Assembly (NCBI RefSeq): GCF_028554725.1
Contig: NC_071671.1
Span: 59,721,501 to 59,785,500 of the forward strand
From: Zeugodacus cucurbitae
Taxonomy: Eukaryota; Arthropoda; Insecta; Diptera; Tephritidae
Direction of reading: 5' to 3'
DNA length: 64,000 nucleotides
Positions 25,191 to 38,100 of this stretch are shown one piece after another (position 1 is the stretch's first letter; every line of letters starts with the position of its first letter). A program made the translations under genes and the position numbers. The notes beneath the pieces are model-generated. The model had not been told where the DNA came from, searched no databases, and saw nothing but the letters and a program-made list of their open reading frames with translations.

Positions 25191-27059
25191 AATTTCCAAA
25201 AAATATATCAAACTGATGGTAGTGTAAACTGCTGATCGTATTAAATTATGCTAAAAAGTGCGATATTATTACAGAAACAACAATTTAATCGATTTAAATT
25301 GAATGCACATACAAACAAACCAACTTTCCTATTTCCGGATTTCGCCGAAAACCAAACAGTATTATGTTATTAACTTGTAAGCTGAAACACGTAAACCAAA
25401 CAGGATATTACTCAATCAAATTCTAACCCTTTCTACTAATGCGGGTATTCTCTACTTTGTATATACATATGTACATACACACTTCCATACATGTTATATT
25501 CATCAATAACGGTTAAAAGCATATTTCGATTTACCCAAAATAAATTAAGAACCTACCGGTTATTTAAAACGGTATACATAAGACCGTTATTACAAGCTGG
25601 CAGCCAGCTGCTTTGTGTTACAACGGTCCACCGATGACACACACCTACAATACACACATACATACTCGTATAAAGACCGCACACCTGTGACCAGCCAGTG
25701 CTTGTGGGACCAAGTGTTTGCTTAAAACGCAAATTAAAGTATGCCAGGGACGTGTCCCTTTTGTTGCTGTGTGTGCGAAGCAGGTAATCCGGCGTGTGCT
25801 GTGGGTGTAGCTGGACCACAAGTGTATGTGAGTGTGCGTGTGTTCTCAATATACTTTAATACTTTACCGCAAGCGTTGCATATTTGCCGGCAACCTTTCC
25901 CAGGTTTATTTTTACTCACTTAATTTTAATATATATTTCTCTCCGCTATGTAGCAAGTGAAAGCAAAATAATAATACAAAAAACAGAAAACAACAACAAC
26001 AACAAAAAGTAATACATTGAAAAAGTGAAAGCTTTTCGAACTCGCTTGTCTTTGCTTTTGAGAAAAATTGCCACAAAAGTAAATAATGTTGGAGCGCAAA
26101 ATGAATTGCGTGCAAAGGTGAGCGTGTAAGCTGGTACAAGGCGCTTTGTGTGTTTGTTTATTCATATGTATGTCTGTATGTGTGTGTTTCATTTTGTTCA
26201 GCACGAGAAAGTAGGATACCGTTGCCTTCCAGGTATTTGTTGCAATTACTTTTATGCTCCTTTCGACAAAATGCTACCTTCTGCTCTGTTTAGTTGTTGT
26301 TGTTGCTCTTGTTGTTGTGCCATTCAATCGTTTGCCACCATTCAGCTTGCGCTCTGCTTGCGTCAGTATTCAAATGCTGTGCTTTCGTTTATTAGTATTT
26401 ACTTTGAATATTGTTTGGTCCATTGGGGTCTAAATATTAGCTTTTGATTATTATGATTTTTCTTAATTTTATTTTTTGTGGCAGCAGGTTCCCTCGCCTC
26501 TTATCTGCATAGAGATGTGGTGCTGTGGTGAACTCCATATGCTGCAACAACTTTAAATGTATGTGTGTGTGGCATATCTGGACAATTACAGTAAAACTTC
26601 GGGCGAATTGTGCAAATTGAAATTGGAAAAATAAACTTTTCTTGTTGATTAAGCAGATTTGAAAGTTTTCGTTTTAATGTGAAATGAAGTGAAAGAAATG
26701 GAATGTGGATAATGTTGCCAGAGGGGACCGAAAAATTGTGAATATTATGAAAATATTGAATTTTATTGTTATTTCTTTTAAAACCAAGATTTCTAATTTT
26801 TTTACTTCTAAGTGTCAAACATTTTTTGAAATCATATGGCAACTCTGGTTAGTTCTAATTGACGTGAATTATTGAATATCTTCAATAAATTAATTTTTCT
26901 ATCATTTAGTTAATTTTTTTATGGTCTAATAAATACAAAAGTATACAAAATAGTTGGCAACCCTACCGCAACTCTACAATCAAAAACTCATTTATTATAT
27001 TCAAATTAAATTTTTGCATAAAAAAATGTATCTCTAGTTCCAAAAAATAAAAACCTAAA
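25191..27059. other. AT-rich non-coding stretch
   Basis: No gene seen. It has CAACAACAACAA near 25992, a TTGTTGTTGTTGC run near 26293, and TTGCCA or TGGCAAC-type motifs near 26715, 26838 and 26953. Confidence 0.5.
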
Positions 27060-27600
27060 TTTATGCAGTTTAAAATTAGGTGGCAACTCTGTTTAATGTT
27101 TTTTTTTTTAATTTCATAGCATTATTGGCAACACGCTTTACTAAAATAACTAAAACTATTTTTTATAAAACATTTAACTTATTTTTTTTTTTAATACAGA
27201 ATAATTGGCAACCCTGTAAAAATGTTTAACGCCAAAATAAGAAGCTATAATAATTATAATAGCCAAATAAGTAAATATATACTTTGAAATATGTTTTAAA
27301 ACATTTTAATTATTTATGCAGTTTAAAAGATAGGTGGCAACTCTGTTTAATTTTTTTTTGTTTCAAAGCATTATTGGCAACACATTTTACTAAAATAATT
27401 AAAACTATTTTTTAGAAAACATTTAACTTATGTGATATTTTTAAACAACATTATAATTGGCAACCCAGTGCAAATAATGGCAACCCATCCAAATAAAACC
27501 AATAATAATATTTGTGTCTAAATAAGTAAAAATATATGTTGAAATATGTTTCAAATAATTTTATTTATTTTCCAAATTAAAACTGGGTGGCAACCCTATA
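27060..27600. repeat. 253/254-bp tandem repeat, about 2.2 copies
   Basis: GGTGGCAAC occurs at 27079, 27333 and 27586, spaced 254 and 253 bp. The first two copies share TTATGCAGTTTAAAA before it, and GCATTATTGGCAACAC, TTTTACTAAAATAA and AAAACATTTAACTTAT after it. The third copy is only the start of a unit. Each unit carries three GGCAAC(A/C/T)C-type motifs. The array is AT-rich and non-coding. Confidence 0.85.
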
Positions 27601-30600
27601 TTTTCTAATTACTAGTTATAACACTTTTTCTTTCTAGTTGCTGTTTAAGAACACAAGTTCATTAAAGAAAACAAAACAAATTTTCTTGCAAACCCAAAAC
27701 TACACAGACATTTTCCTTGCATACCTGCAGGCGCGTAGCAATTTTCGAACTTCATTTTAAAATTAATTGCAAATCTTTGCCGCTTAATACAGCTGTCAAA
27801 TGCCATTTTAATGCGCAAAACACAAAAGTCATTTAATTTTGTGTCAAGAACATTACAAAACAAACGCGTACACAACATACTTTTAGGCGCTGACGATTAT
27901 TTTAATTAAAATGTGCGCCATTATTGTAATATAAAACGAATTATTTTGCCACCACTAAAAATGTAACTAAGCTGTAAGCTTTTATAATAATCAAATTAAT
28001 GCACAATTTTAGGCGCCCACCTAATGGCTGACAAACTTTCATTATGTACTCAGGGCACATTTCTAATTGAACTACACGTCTCTTCTGCGTATTTTTATTG
28101 TAATAAGTGTATATGAAATACATTATAGGTTCAGAAGTCACAGCACACGCGCATTCTTAATATTGTTGCCAACTTTTTGGCGCGCCACGACCCAGTCAAC
28201 AGTCGTATAATCGATTACAAGTATATTTATCATTGCGTGTGTGCGTCAAAATATGACAACTGCATTTCATACGCTGCGTGTCTTGATTTAGAAATGAGTG
28301 TTGGCGCCTAAAAGTAGGCAGCTTGAATTGTCTAGTTTGTTTTTCACTAGCCAAACGGTGGTAAATTCATGTTGTGGTTAGAGTTATAATATTAAAGGGC
28401 AATAACAATGGTACAAAGGTTTCATTATATTTTAGTTTTCATTTCTCGAGAGACTTATAGGTGATTGGTCCGAAGGAAACCGACCCTAATAGCTTAATAA
28501 TAACGCTACTAAAGCGCGCTATTTATGTTTCATTTTGATCGCAACCTCAGCATGTTCCGCTTTAAACGTAGCCGCCTTTTAGACGCTTTGATTTTATTTT
28601 TAGCTTTACAACCATTACACCGCTGATATCCACACAACACTACTTTTCATTGTATACTTTTCGCCGTTACGCTTGATCTACGCGCTCGTTTGCCACTTTT
28701 ACAACACATTATTCATTCGCCGTCTTTTGTGGCTAGCTGTTGAAACATTTTATCATTCTTTTATACCACCCTTCATCCGCGCTCCGCCGGTTACTCGCTT
28801 TCACACGCTATTTATCTTCATTTTCTCTGCGCTTCCTTTTAGCTGAGCTTCCGCTGCACACAATAAGCCACAATAAAAATCTGCTCAACAACGTCATTAT
28901 AATGCGCCCAAAAGCAGACAACACCAAATGTGTCGAAAAGCAACGCCGCCGCGCTTAAATGTATACCACACGAAAATGCCTTTGGCTGGTTAACCGCAGC
29001 GAACGTCTTGCCTTGTTGTGTTTCATATTTCTTTTTTTCTATTTGTATTCCTTTTTTCTTTTTCTGTGGCTAGTAACTTGCAGTCTATGCTTGCGATGTA
29101 GTTGTACTGCTGCGCCGGAAAGTATACATCATTTGCATGTCGCCTGCGCATAGCTTCCGCCACACACACTACAGGGTCTCACCGCTGCAGCAACTTCGCT
29201 ACTGTGTCCTCAACAGCTGTGTCTCGGTCTGCGGCAAACAACAGCCCGAGCTGACGGCGCTACTTCCACGTGGCGTTGCGCTTCCTGTGTCGATGTTGTC
29301 GAGTCGGCTAGTGTCTGCTAGGCGATTTCTATTTTATTATGGATAAGGTTTTATTTTATTATGTTGGCGGACAATTTGCAGACATAATTCTGTTATTAAG
29401 GCGTTAGGGTTCCAATAATCTTAGAGATTTGGGATTTGCTTTAATTTCTATATAATTTTCGGGTCTTCGAAGCTTTGTCACAATAAATTCGAGAATAAAA
29501 TAATGTTATCTCAAGGACTTGTATAGTTTAAGGTAAGAATACTTCTTTATAGCTTCTACCTGAGTCATTGAAGTTATCTAAGTTCCAGTACAAGCCCTTA
29601 ATCTGATAATTGTGGCATACCTTTAGGCGCGCATGTTTAAAAAACTGTATTTATCAATAGAAAAAAGAGAGGGAATTTCGCTTTCAACGACATTAAACTC
29701 GATAAAATTGTAGAAAATTATTAAAAAAGCCACAAATATTAGAAATTTGAAAAAGCTCCGTAACTCTTCCTCATTCTTCACCATTTTCCTTTATAACTTC
29801 CCCCAATTTCCACTTCTATACTCCGCACAGCACAAAACATTAATTTCATTTATGTAAATATCTCTGAGCGGATGCCAATCAGAAATGTGTGACACATGTC
29901 AAAAAGTCATAACCTTCAAAAGTGAGACACATGTGGCGCGACATTTGCTGAACAAAATTACAAAAACAAAAAGTCATAAGACAACAACTGCGACAATTTC
30001 TAGCACAATATTGATAGAGAGAGAGATATATAGATAAAGACGCGCAGCTAATAAAGAAGCACAGTCAGCGACAAAGTTCTGGCAAGAAAAAGACTAGTTT
30101 TTAATGTTGATATTTAAAATGGCATAACTCGAAAATGCATTCCACGAAAGTTTTGATAGAAAATTGCCGATTTTGAGGCAAATGAGGAAAATAAATAAAG
30201 CTGAGATATTTTTGATTATACTCTGAGCTTGAAATTAGAAAAATTTTTGCAACTTTTCATATAAAATCCAGACTTTCCTTTAACAATTATTCTTTTCTAA
30301 TTTGAGTTACGCAATTTTAGTGTTCAACGAAAGTATTTATAGCTATAAGCCGCACACACGTCGCTCTATTTAAAACTAACGCGAACGTGTCATGCTTATT
30401 CAATATACTATAGCATACTTGCGGGCGCAGCGCATGTGTGTGCCGACGAGCATCACTCATTCTATGTATGTACAAAGCAATTGTTATCAATTTAGTGCAA
30501 TATTAATGAAGAACGGCGGCTTAGAGGGCTTACACGTAACCACAGCGCTTAGGAAGCAGCAAATACACATACACACACATAGCTGGGTACACGCGCCTAG

Positions 30601-31389
30601 AACTATACATACATGTTTAAATATACAAAAGTTTAATTACCAAGCAGCTGCGGCGGTGTCAGCCGTGTGCCAGCGACGTTGAATATTTGAGTAGCACGAG
30701 TTGGCTATGCAAGGAGCACTACAACAACGCTGCTTGTGCCTGTGTGTTTGAATATTCGAGTTAAAATGGCGTTAACGGTATTACGAAAGGGCCAGAGTGT
30801 CACCCATTCGGCGCGCCACGTACCCGTGGTTGTACATGCAATGACAGAAACTTCACATCCATTGTCATTTGCAGATTAACACTTTTAGTTACTTTCCGAA
30901 AAGTTGTAGCATACACAAAGGGGCGCTTAAACGATCAACGTGTGAGAGCGTGAGTGAGAGTGTGTGCCTGTATGGTAGCGTGTGGATGTTGAAAATGAAG
31001 CGAAAATGATGAAAGTAAAAGTTTTATTATGCGATTAAAAGTGAAGTTTGATTACACTTTCAGCGAAAGGGCGCAAATAAGAGAGAGAGAGAGAGAGAGG
31101 GAAAATGTGATAGTGAGCGAAGCACTGTGTAGTAGACAAGGTGTGAATGTTATGTGTGGTGTGTAGGGAATGCGTATAAGTTATGCGCTGCTGAAATGGT
31201 ATTAACTTATTAAATTCCTACTAGTGCGAAGGAGTACATTTTGAGGTTATATAATCTCATACACCTTAGAATATTTTGCTCTCTGAGTACACATACGAAC
31301 ACATGTTTTTTTCTTCATATTAGAGTACTTCGTTTAAAGTAATTTCTTCCAATTTTAAACTGGAACTAGAGTAAATGCTTGAAAATTAC
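27601..31389. other. Non-coding stretch
   Basis: No supported gene. TTTAGGCGC occurs at 27882-27890, 28008-28016 and (minus) 28304-28312, and again at 29622-29630 inside GGCATACCTTTAGGCGC. ORFs at 28740-29346 are short with no recognisable domain. A (GA)n tract is at 31081-31099. Confidence 0.5.
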
Positions 31390-32226
31390 ATTAGGGTGGT
31401 CGTTTTTTTTATAAAAAATAAAAAAAATGTAACAAAAATATCAAAATAAAAAAAAAAATTCCACACGATACTAAAAAGATACTCGACATTTTTTAGAACA
31501 AATTTTTAATAGAAAGTAGAGCTATTACTGTTAAATTAAATATAAAATTTTTTATCAGACAACATTTTGCATTTTTGCTAAAGTAACTAAATTTTTCCAT
31601 AAACCCATTTTTTGCTAAAATGTCACACCCTAATATTTATTCATATATCTCAAAAATAAACACATTTCACCTCTAAAAGAAGCTATTTTAACCAAAATGA
31701 GTATTTAATCGAATTTCCACTTGAGCCAGATTTTAATATAATATTATTGTGTTCCGCTCTTTCAATTCACAAAATAAACTAACATTATTCTTTTATAAAA
31801 AAATTAGTTGCCTAAGATTAATATATAAAAATATGTTCCACCCTAATGCGCACTTAGGTAATTTTGATAGAATATGATTTACCACCGCGTTCTTTTGATA
31901 CACAAACAAATAAAAATAATAATTTCTTACAATAAAAAAAATTACAAAATTGCACCACCCTAATGCCTGCATATTAACTAAAATAATTAAAAATTAACAT
32001 TAAAATATTTTAATTCTGAAAAAAAAGTATTTTAATAAAATTTTTATTAATTTTTACAAAAATATTTACAAAATTTTCCCACCCTAATGTATGTATAATT
32101 ATATTTTTTATTGAGCATAATGAATTAGCACGTTTGCTTCTTTTAATTCCCAAAAAATATTTGAAAAAAATCTAACAAAATGAATACCTTAAAAGAAATT
32201 TCTTTAAGTATGTCCCACCCTAATGT
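31390..32226. repeat. Degenerate array marked by CACCCTAATG
   Basis: CACCCTAAT-type blocks lie near 31626, 31842, 31959, 32083 and 32217, spaced about 216, 117, 124 and 134 bp. An inverted ATTAGGGTGGTCG sits at the left edge (31391). Between them is A/T-homopolymer-rich DNA. This may be a decayed tandem repeat of about 120 bp or stacked MITE ends. Confidence 0.6.
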
Positions 32227-34170
32227 CTGCTAAATAAATAACGTGCTGCCAAGTCAATATAATTTACAATGCAATCAACGTTATGACAACCCTAACGACT
32301 GTGTGACCCACTGCCCACTGGAGACTTTGTTTGAAAAGAAAATACTTTATACCAACGGCAAATAAATAAGTATACCGTTAAATTGCGGCAAAATATGGCA
32401 TTTCATATCGAGCGACAATTCCCAAATTGTGCGCAGCTGCCATTCATTCATAAGCTTTGTGAGCGTCGAATTGTGAGTGAAAAAAAAATGCCAGGCCGTT
32501 GGGTATCAACCGAGCAATGATAGGGAAAAGTGTGCAGACGAACACGCAAAAGCTACAACAACAACACACAGAGACAAGCATTTGAACGCTTTTTCCACTG
32601 CAAATCAGTGGTGGAATTGCGTCTGATGGCAGTCAGAATGACGCTCATATGTTGGTTTCTATATGTGTGTGTGTGTGAGTGAGTATTGCGATAGTAATGG
32701 TATGCTACTATGTGCCACAAATATGCACATATTCGGCGCACCACAGTTGCGTGGCGTCATTCAAGCGCTTCAACTGAACATTTTTTCACGAATACACACA
32801 CATATACCGAATCAATGTCCATTTCGCGTGTAACCGTTATACATATCTATGTATGTGTGTGTGTGCTTGTATGTATTTATGTGTCCATATATTTTTATTG
32901 CTATCGCGCTTTTTTTTCGCCAACTATCATTTCAACGCTTGCAATTCTATGGCGCAATAAAATCTCTTACAATTCTCCCAGCAGTTCAGTTATGAATTTT
33001 GAAGTGCCTGCACCCCCCTTCCTCCACCCCTCCTCATATCGCGGCTATTTGGCAAGTTTCTTGTTAAGTATGGATATGATAGTTTGCTTATTTGCCACAC
33101 AACCAACCAATGCGCGCAGTTGTAAGTGGCAGTGAGAGCAGCACTGCATGCAAGTGAAATGGAGCATTTCTTTACAAATATTATTTACTTTATTTTTTTC
33201 CATTTTCTACTTTTTTATTGCTCCGTGAAACTTATAACCTCATATTTCTGATCGCATATATTTTTTAGTAAATGCATTTATGCTTACCCCCAACTTTTTG
33301 CTGGCGCGCTTTTTCCACATATTTCTTGCCACAATTATTCATCTGTGTCTGCGGCACACACTCCATGGCTCCTCTGTTGAATTGCTCTGGCGGAAAAAGT
33401 AAATCCTATTGATTTTTTGTAATCCTTTTGAAATGCTGCTGCAGCTCTTCGGTGTGTGTGTGTGTTTGTCTGTCTCCTGCTCTCTGCTTTTGCTTGTTTG
33501 TTTGCTCACATTTGGGTTACGATTTCGACAGTTAAGTCGCATGTGATTGCCATGCAGGATGCTCTGCGTTATACATAATAATTTTTATATTGCCACACAA
33601 GCTCTCGAGTTCGACTGCTGCTGGTGAGTAGTGTGGTTATGGTACATACTAGCGCATTTATTAATTCTGCTGGTCCAAATGTAGCGTTGCATGTGCTGAA
33701 GGGTAGGGAGTTTGTGTGATATTTTCTTGAAATTATTGATTTAATCTGATTCTTGGCTGCTTTAGTGCGCATAAAAACAAATATTTTTGACTTAAGTTCA
33801 TATTTGACAGTGCAATTTATAGCCCGTCACAAATATTGTCCTGGAAATTAGTCCAAATATGCTTAATTTAGTGGGCTTCGTCATGCATCTCTCTTTATAT
33901 TTTTTTGGTTCTTTATTCTTCAAGTTCTCTATTTATTTCTCGAAATTTTCAAACTCATATTAATACTCCGACAATTTACTACTACTATGATCAAAATGTG
34001 TCATCAAATACTCTCATTCCTAAAAAATTACAAAATAAAAATGATTGAAAAAAATCATAAAAAAAAATAATAAAATTAAAAAAATCATACAAAAATTCAC
34101 CAAAAAATCAGTTAAAAGAAATATTTAAAAAATTAATCCGTTTTTTTTTTTCAAACAACTAATAATATCA
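32227..34170. other. Non-coding stretch
   Basis: No gene seen. It contains GT tracts near 32663, 32857 and 33453. The 141-codon ORF at 32710-33135 is low-complexity at its start and shows no domain. Confidence 0.5.
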
Positions 34171-34198
34171 ATTTCTTCTCTTCTACTTTCAGGTAAAT
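34171..34198 (+). other. Candidate recursive splice site 2
   Basis: A pyrimidine tract (34172-34190, one A interruption) ends in CAG at 34190-34192, joined directly to GTAAAT at 34193-34198. A consensus fly branch point CTAAT lies at 34159-34163, about 29 nt before the AG. Same layout and strand as sites 1 and 3, 21.4 kb downstream of site 1. Confidence 0.45.
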
Positions 34199-34474
34199 TG
34201 AAGCTTTTAACTTATTCACGATTATATTTGATCGCAATTATTTTGGTAAATATAAAGAAAAATCATAAATTTCAATAAAAAATATTTCTTCACTGTAGTT
34301 CAGTATATAATTTCTCCTTCGAAGACTGAAACTCTCTAAATTTGAGTATTGTCTTCTATACTAAATTGATTCCAATCCATCGAAAACGGAGAAGAAACCG
34401 ATTAAAATGTATTAACGTTAGAAAAAAATCAAAGAGGTGAGAGTAAAGATAATATATATTAAAGAATAATTATG

Positions 34475-35150
34475 GCCAAAAATGGCTGTATATTAAGCCA
34501 CTCGGACAGCTACCTTTCACAAGCCTCTTTTGAGTTCAACTTTACAACACCAAGGGCGTTCGCCATGGACAGGAACAGGTGGTAATCACTTGGCGATATG
34601 TTGAATGCGCTAAAACCTCCCATCCGAGCTCCCGTACCTTCTGACGAGTCATCAACGAGGTGTGTGGTCTGGCGTTGCTCTGGTGGAACAGTACACTCTT
34701 CCTGTTGCCCAATTCTGGACGCTTCTGGTTTATCGCCTGCTTCCAGTGGTCCAGTTGTTCCCAGTAGATGGTAGAATTAGACGCCTGGGAGCAGCTCATA
34801 TTGGATGATTCCCTTCCAATTCCACCAAACACACAGCAAAACCTTCCTGGCCATCAATCCCGGCTTTTTTTTGTGTACCCAGCCTTTTGCTGATAGCTTA
34901 AAATGGTTTGGTGACTAAGTCCCATCTCCTGGACGATGTCACGAGATGCCATATGCCGGTCTAACTCGATATTTACCATGATTTGATCATTATTCGTCGG
35001 CACAGGTCTTCCGTCGGCTGGCTTATCCTTTCTGAATCGTCGATACGATACCTCCGCAGTTCGAAGTGATAGAGTACCATCCCCCAAAACACCATTAATC
35101 TCACGGAATGTTTCTCTTGCGAGTTTGCCTTTAACGGAGGAAGACTTTAC
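34475..35150 (-). pseudogene. Dead mariner transposase (irritans-like), internally deleted
   Basis: Minus-strand ORFs at 35087-34854 and 34832-34542 are two pieces of one mariner transposase. The first holds the N-terminal DNA-binding part, including GDGTLSLRTA, a short FRKDKPADGRPVP linker and SHQTIL-QKAGY, typical of the second helix-turn-helix. The second resumes at MARKVLLCVWWNWKGII, then the QLDHWKQAINQKRPEL block and HQSNARPH. The middle of the protein, including the first catalytic Asp, is deleted. The second catalytic Asp of the HQDN box is Ser here. The third Asp region is lost to a frameshift after WEVLAH, and a KLNSKEACERW-like tail is readable near 34500. I could not find clear terminal inverted repeats. 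Confidence 0.85.
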
Positions 35151-38100
35151 TTATATAACTGTTGAACGTCCTAATTAATCATTCATAGCGTCGTTTTGTA
35201 GGTTATGTCAAGACATTTCAAAGATGTATAGTTTTGCCAGATAGGAGTTCTGTAGCGCTTTTTACATCGCCGCGAAATTCAAAAGACAAAAAGGCGAAAG
35301 GGAGATATTTGCCAACCTAATACAATGTATAAAATCCGCCGTATTATTGAAAACCCTATAATTTGCCGTATGTGAAGTAGGGGAAGTTATTACCTGATTT
35401 TAACCATTTTTCGTACAGAGACACACTATTAGAAGATACAGATTCCCCCGATTTATCTATCTGATATCTGAGATATTTACTGCAATTTTTGATGAAAAAT
35501 TACCCCTAGAGCCTAAGTTCTTCACGTTCGATATCCAGGGCCTTGAAAAGTTATAGTCCGCTTTTGACAATTTTACCATAAGTGATGTCACAGCGATTTA
35601 TTCCGCTATCTTCATTAGTTCCTAATATATATATTACAAAGTGAAGGAATCAGTTGAAATAAAAAATTGGGTTAAATGGGAAGTGGGCGTGGTTTTGAAA
35701 CGATTTGACCCATATTCCATCCGTATATGGAAAATAATGTATACCGAATTTCATTGAAATCGGTCGAATAATTTCAGAGATATGGTTTGGATATGGACAA
35801 CATTGCAACATTTTGCAAGGGTATCAAAAATATTTAGGAATTTTGGTAAGAAATTAAGAATACTGGATTAGTCATACATTTGGTATAGTAAGCCTACAAA
35901 ATTTAAAAAATAATTAGTTCAGGATTTCAGCAGTTTATTATGATCTCATACATTTCAAATTTTCAAAACTTTTTGTCTTTAAATATGTTCTAACAATAAC
36001 TACAAAAATTAATATCAGCTATTATTGAATCTTAAAAAAAAATCACACTTTAATATTATATAAGGAAACACAATATAGTATTAAGGTGGTTGACACTGCG
36101 TATACGTAACATTTGAAACCGCTTGGTTATTAATGTTACTTCAGTGCAAAATCAATAACAGTAGCAGCTAAAAGAGCATTCTAGTGCTTAATTACTAATA
36201 ATCAACACTACAAAAAGAACAAATACAATAACAACAAAAACTGCAGCAACAACGAATATACAAATAGGAGAGTTGTACAGCCACTAAATGAATGAAATTT
36301 CGCAAATCTTTTGAGTAGAAACTCTATTTAAACATTTGCAGCATTTAAATTACCACGAAAACGAACTTTCGCAAAATCATTTATTGTTCATTATATGCGT
36401 GAGTGCAGTGTTAGTTCGTGCTAGTGTTGGCGGTGGTGCTTGCGCGAGGGGAGTGAGTGAAGCGCACTCTCTCTATGAAAATCACAAATGACTGCGCTTC
36501 ATTGCATCTGTATTTACACACCAGCCAATTTAACTACTTAGCTGATGGGCGAATCGATTAAATGGATGACTGAAGACAACGGCGAGCGGAGTGCAGGTGG
36601 TGGAGGCGGGTGGTTGTGTGGACCTTTATGTTGGTAGTAAATTAAAGTGATTATGGCTACATGCCGCAACGGGTTTATAGAGGAGAGCAAGCTTTTCTGT
36701 GTGTGTGTGTATATCGGTGTATAGTGCTGTAAGCTGAGTGTTAGCCAGTGACAACAACACTAATAACAACAATTAAAACAATAACAATGAGTTGCAGTTT
36801 TAGCAGAGATTATAACAACAACAAAAATGGTAATGATGCACTACACGGCGGGGGTGGTACGAGGGGAGTGTGTTGTGTATACTGTAAAATTGTGTGTATG
36901 AGTGTAGATTTGTATTTGTTGCAACGTGTCTAGCTTATGTTGCCACTAATGCTCGCATTGGCAACACCAACGTTTTGAAAATTGCAATGACAGCAACAAA
37001 AACCAAAATCAAAGCATAAGCGAACACAACAACAATAAATCTAACAACAACAATTTTAATCAACACTGCATGCTAGCGCTTGTTTGTTACTAGCTGCAGC
37101 AGCAGCACCAACACACCCGCTAAATGGACGGACGGACAGACAGTGCAACGGACAGTTAGTTGAACGCACTTCTATGGCAGCAATTCAACCACTTTAATTA
37201 TGTAATGAAATGAAGCTAATGAAATTCAGTTTACTGCACACTCGAGCGTGTAGAATTGCGCCGTGCTCCATGCGGTGTTCCATGGCGAAGAGAGGGTAAA
37301 GCAGCTGCGCGGCACGGTTCGGCATGATGAAGTGTGCGCAAATGAATGTGGACTGGCATAACCGTGATTAGCGTACGTAGCAGCACGACAGCATAAATAC
37401 TGGTTGGAAATGTGATAAAATTAGCGACATGCCACAGTGCGTATACGCAACGCACACACAGCGACAGTCACAGAGTGGCCAAAGCCACTCAAAAGCACGG
37501 ATACCGCATTTTAAAGCGCTTTCGCCGCGTACGCATTGTGTTGGAAAGCTTCATGGTTAAGTGATTTGTAAATATGACTTTCCAAATGCCACTCGGTGAT
37601 CCGACAAAACAGCCAGCGAATTTAGAAGTTTTTGCTTTGTGTAATTTTAGATTTCACATTTATTTCGTACAATATTGGTTTAATAGACTCTGTGTAGGTG
37701 ATTTTATTTCACACGTTAACTAATTGCAACTATGCATGCATTTACATATATATATGTTTACGTATATACCCGCAGTTGTATCACTACTATTAGGAAGAAG
37801 GAAGGCCGCCATATATGCATTTAAAATTAAATTGAAATCGCCTGTAGAGGTAAAATTGTGTAAAATACGAAAAGGTATAGTAGTGAGATAAATATTTAGT
37901 ACTAAACATCACTAGCGTCAGAGTAGTAGAAATTATTTAAATATTAGATTGAGTAACATGAATACCAGAATGAGAAAAATAGAAATTTAAAAATGAAAAA
38001 AAAGAAAGTTTTTTAGAAAAAATTTAAAATATCTCTTGGTAACCCTGGGATAATTTCTTTTTGTTCTTTTATTTTTTCGCGACTTCTTTCAAAGTTTTTG

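Noticed and set aside
25788..25796. A fourth CAG-GTAA site as a recursive splice site
   Set aside because: GCAGGTAATC is preceded by purine- and GT-rich sequence with no pyrimidine tract.
26225..26236. CCTTCCAG-GTATTT as a recursive splice site
   Set aside because: The pyrimidine tract is very short and GTATTT is a poor 5' splice site.
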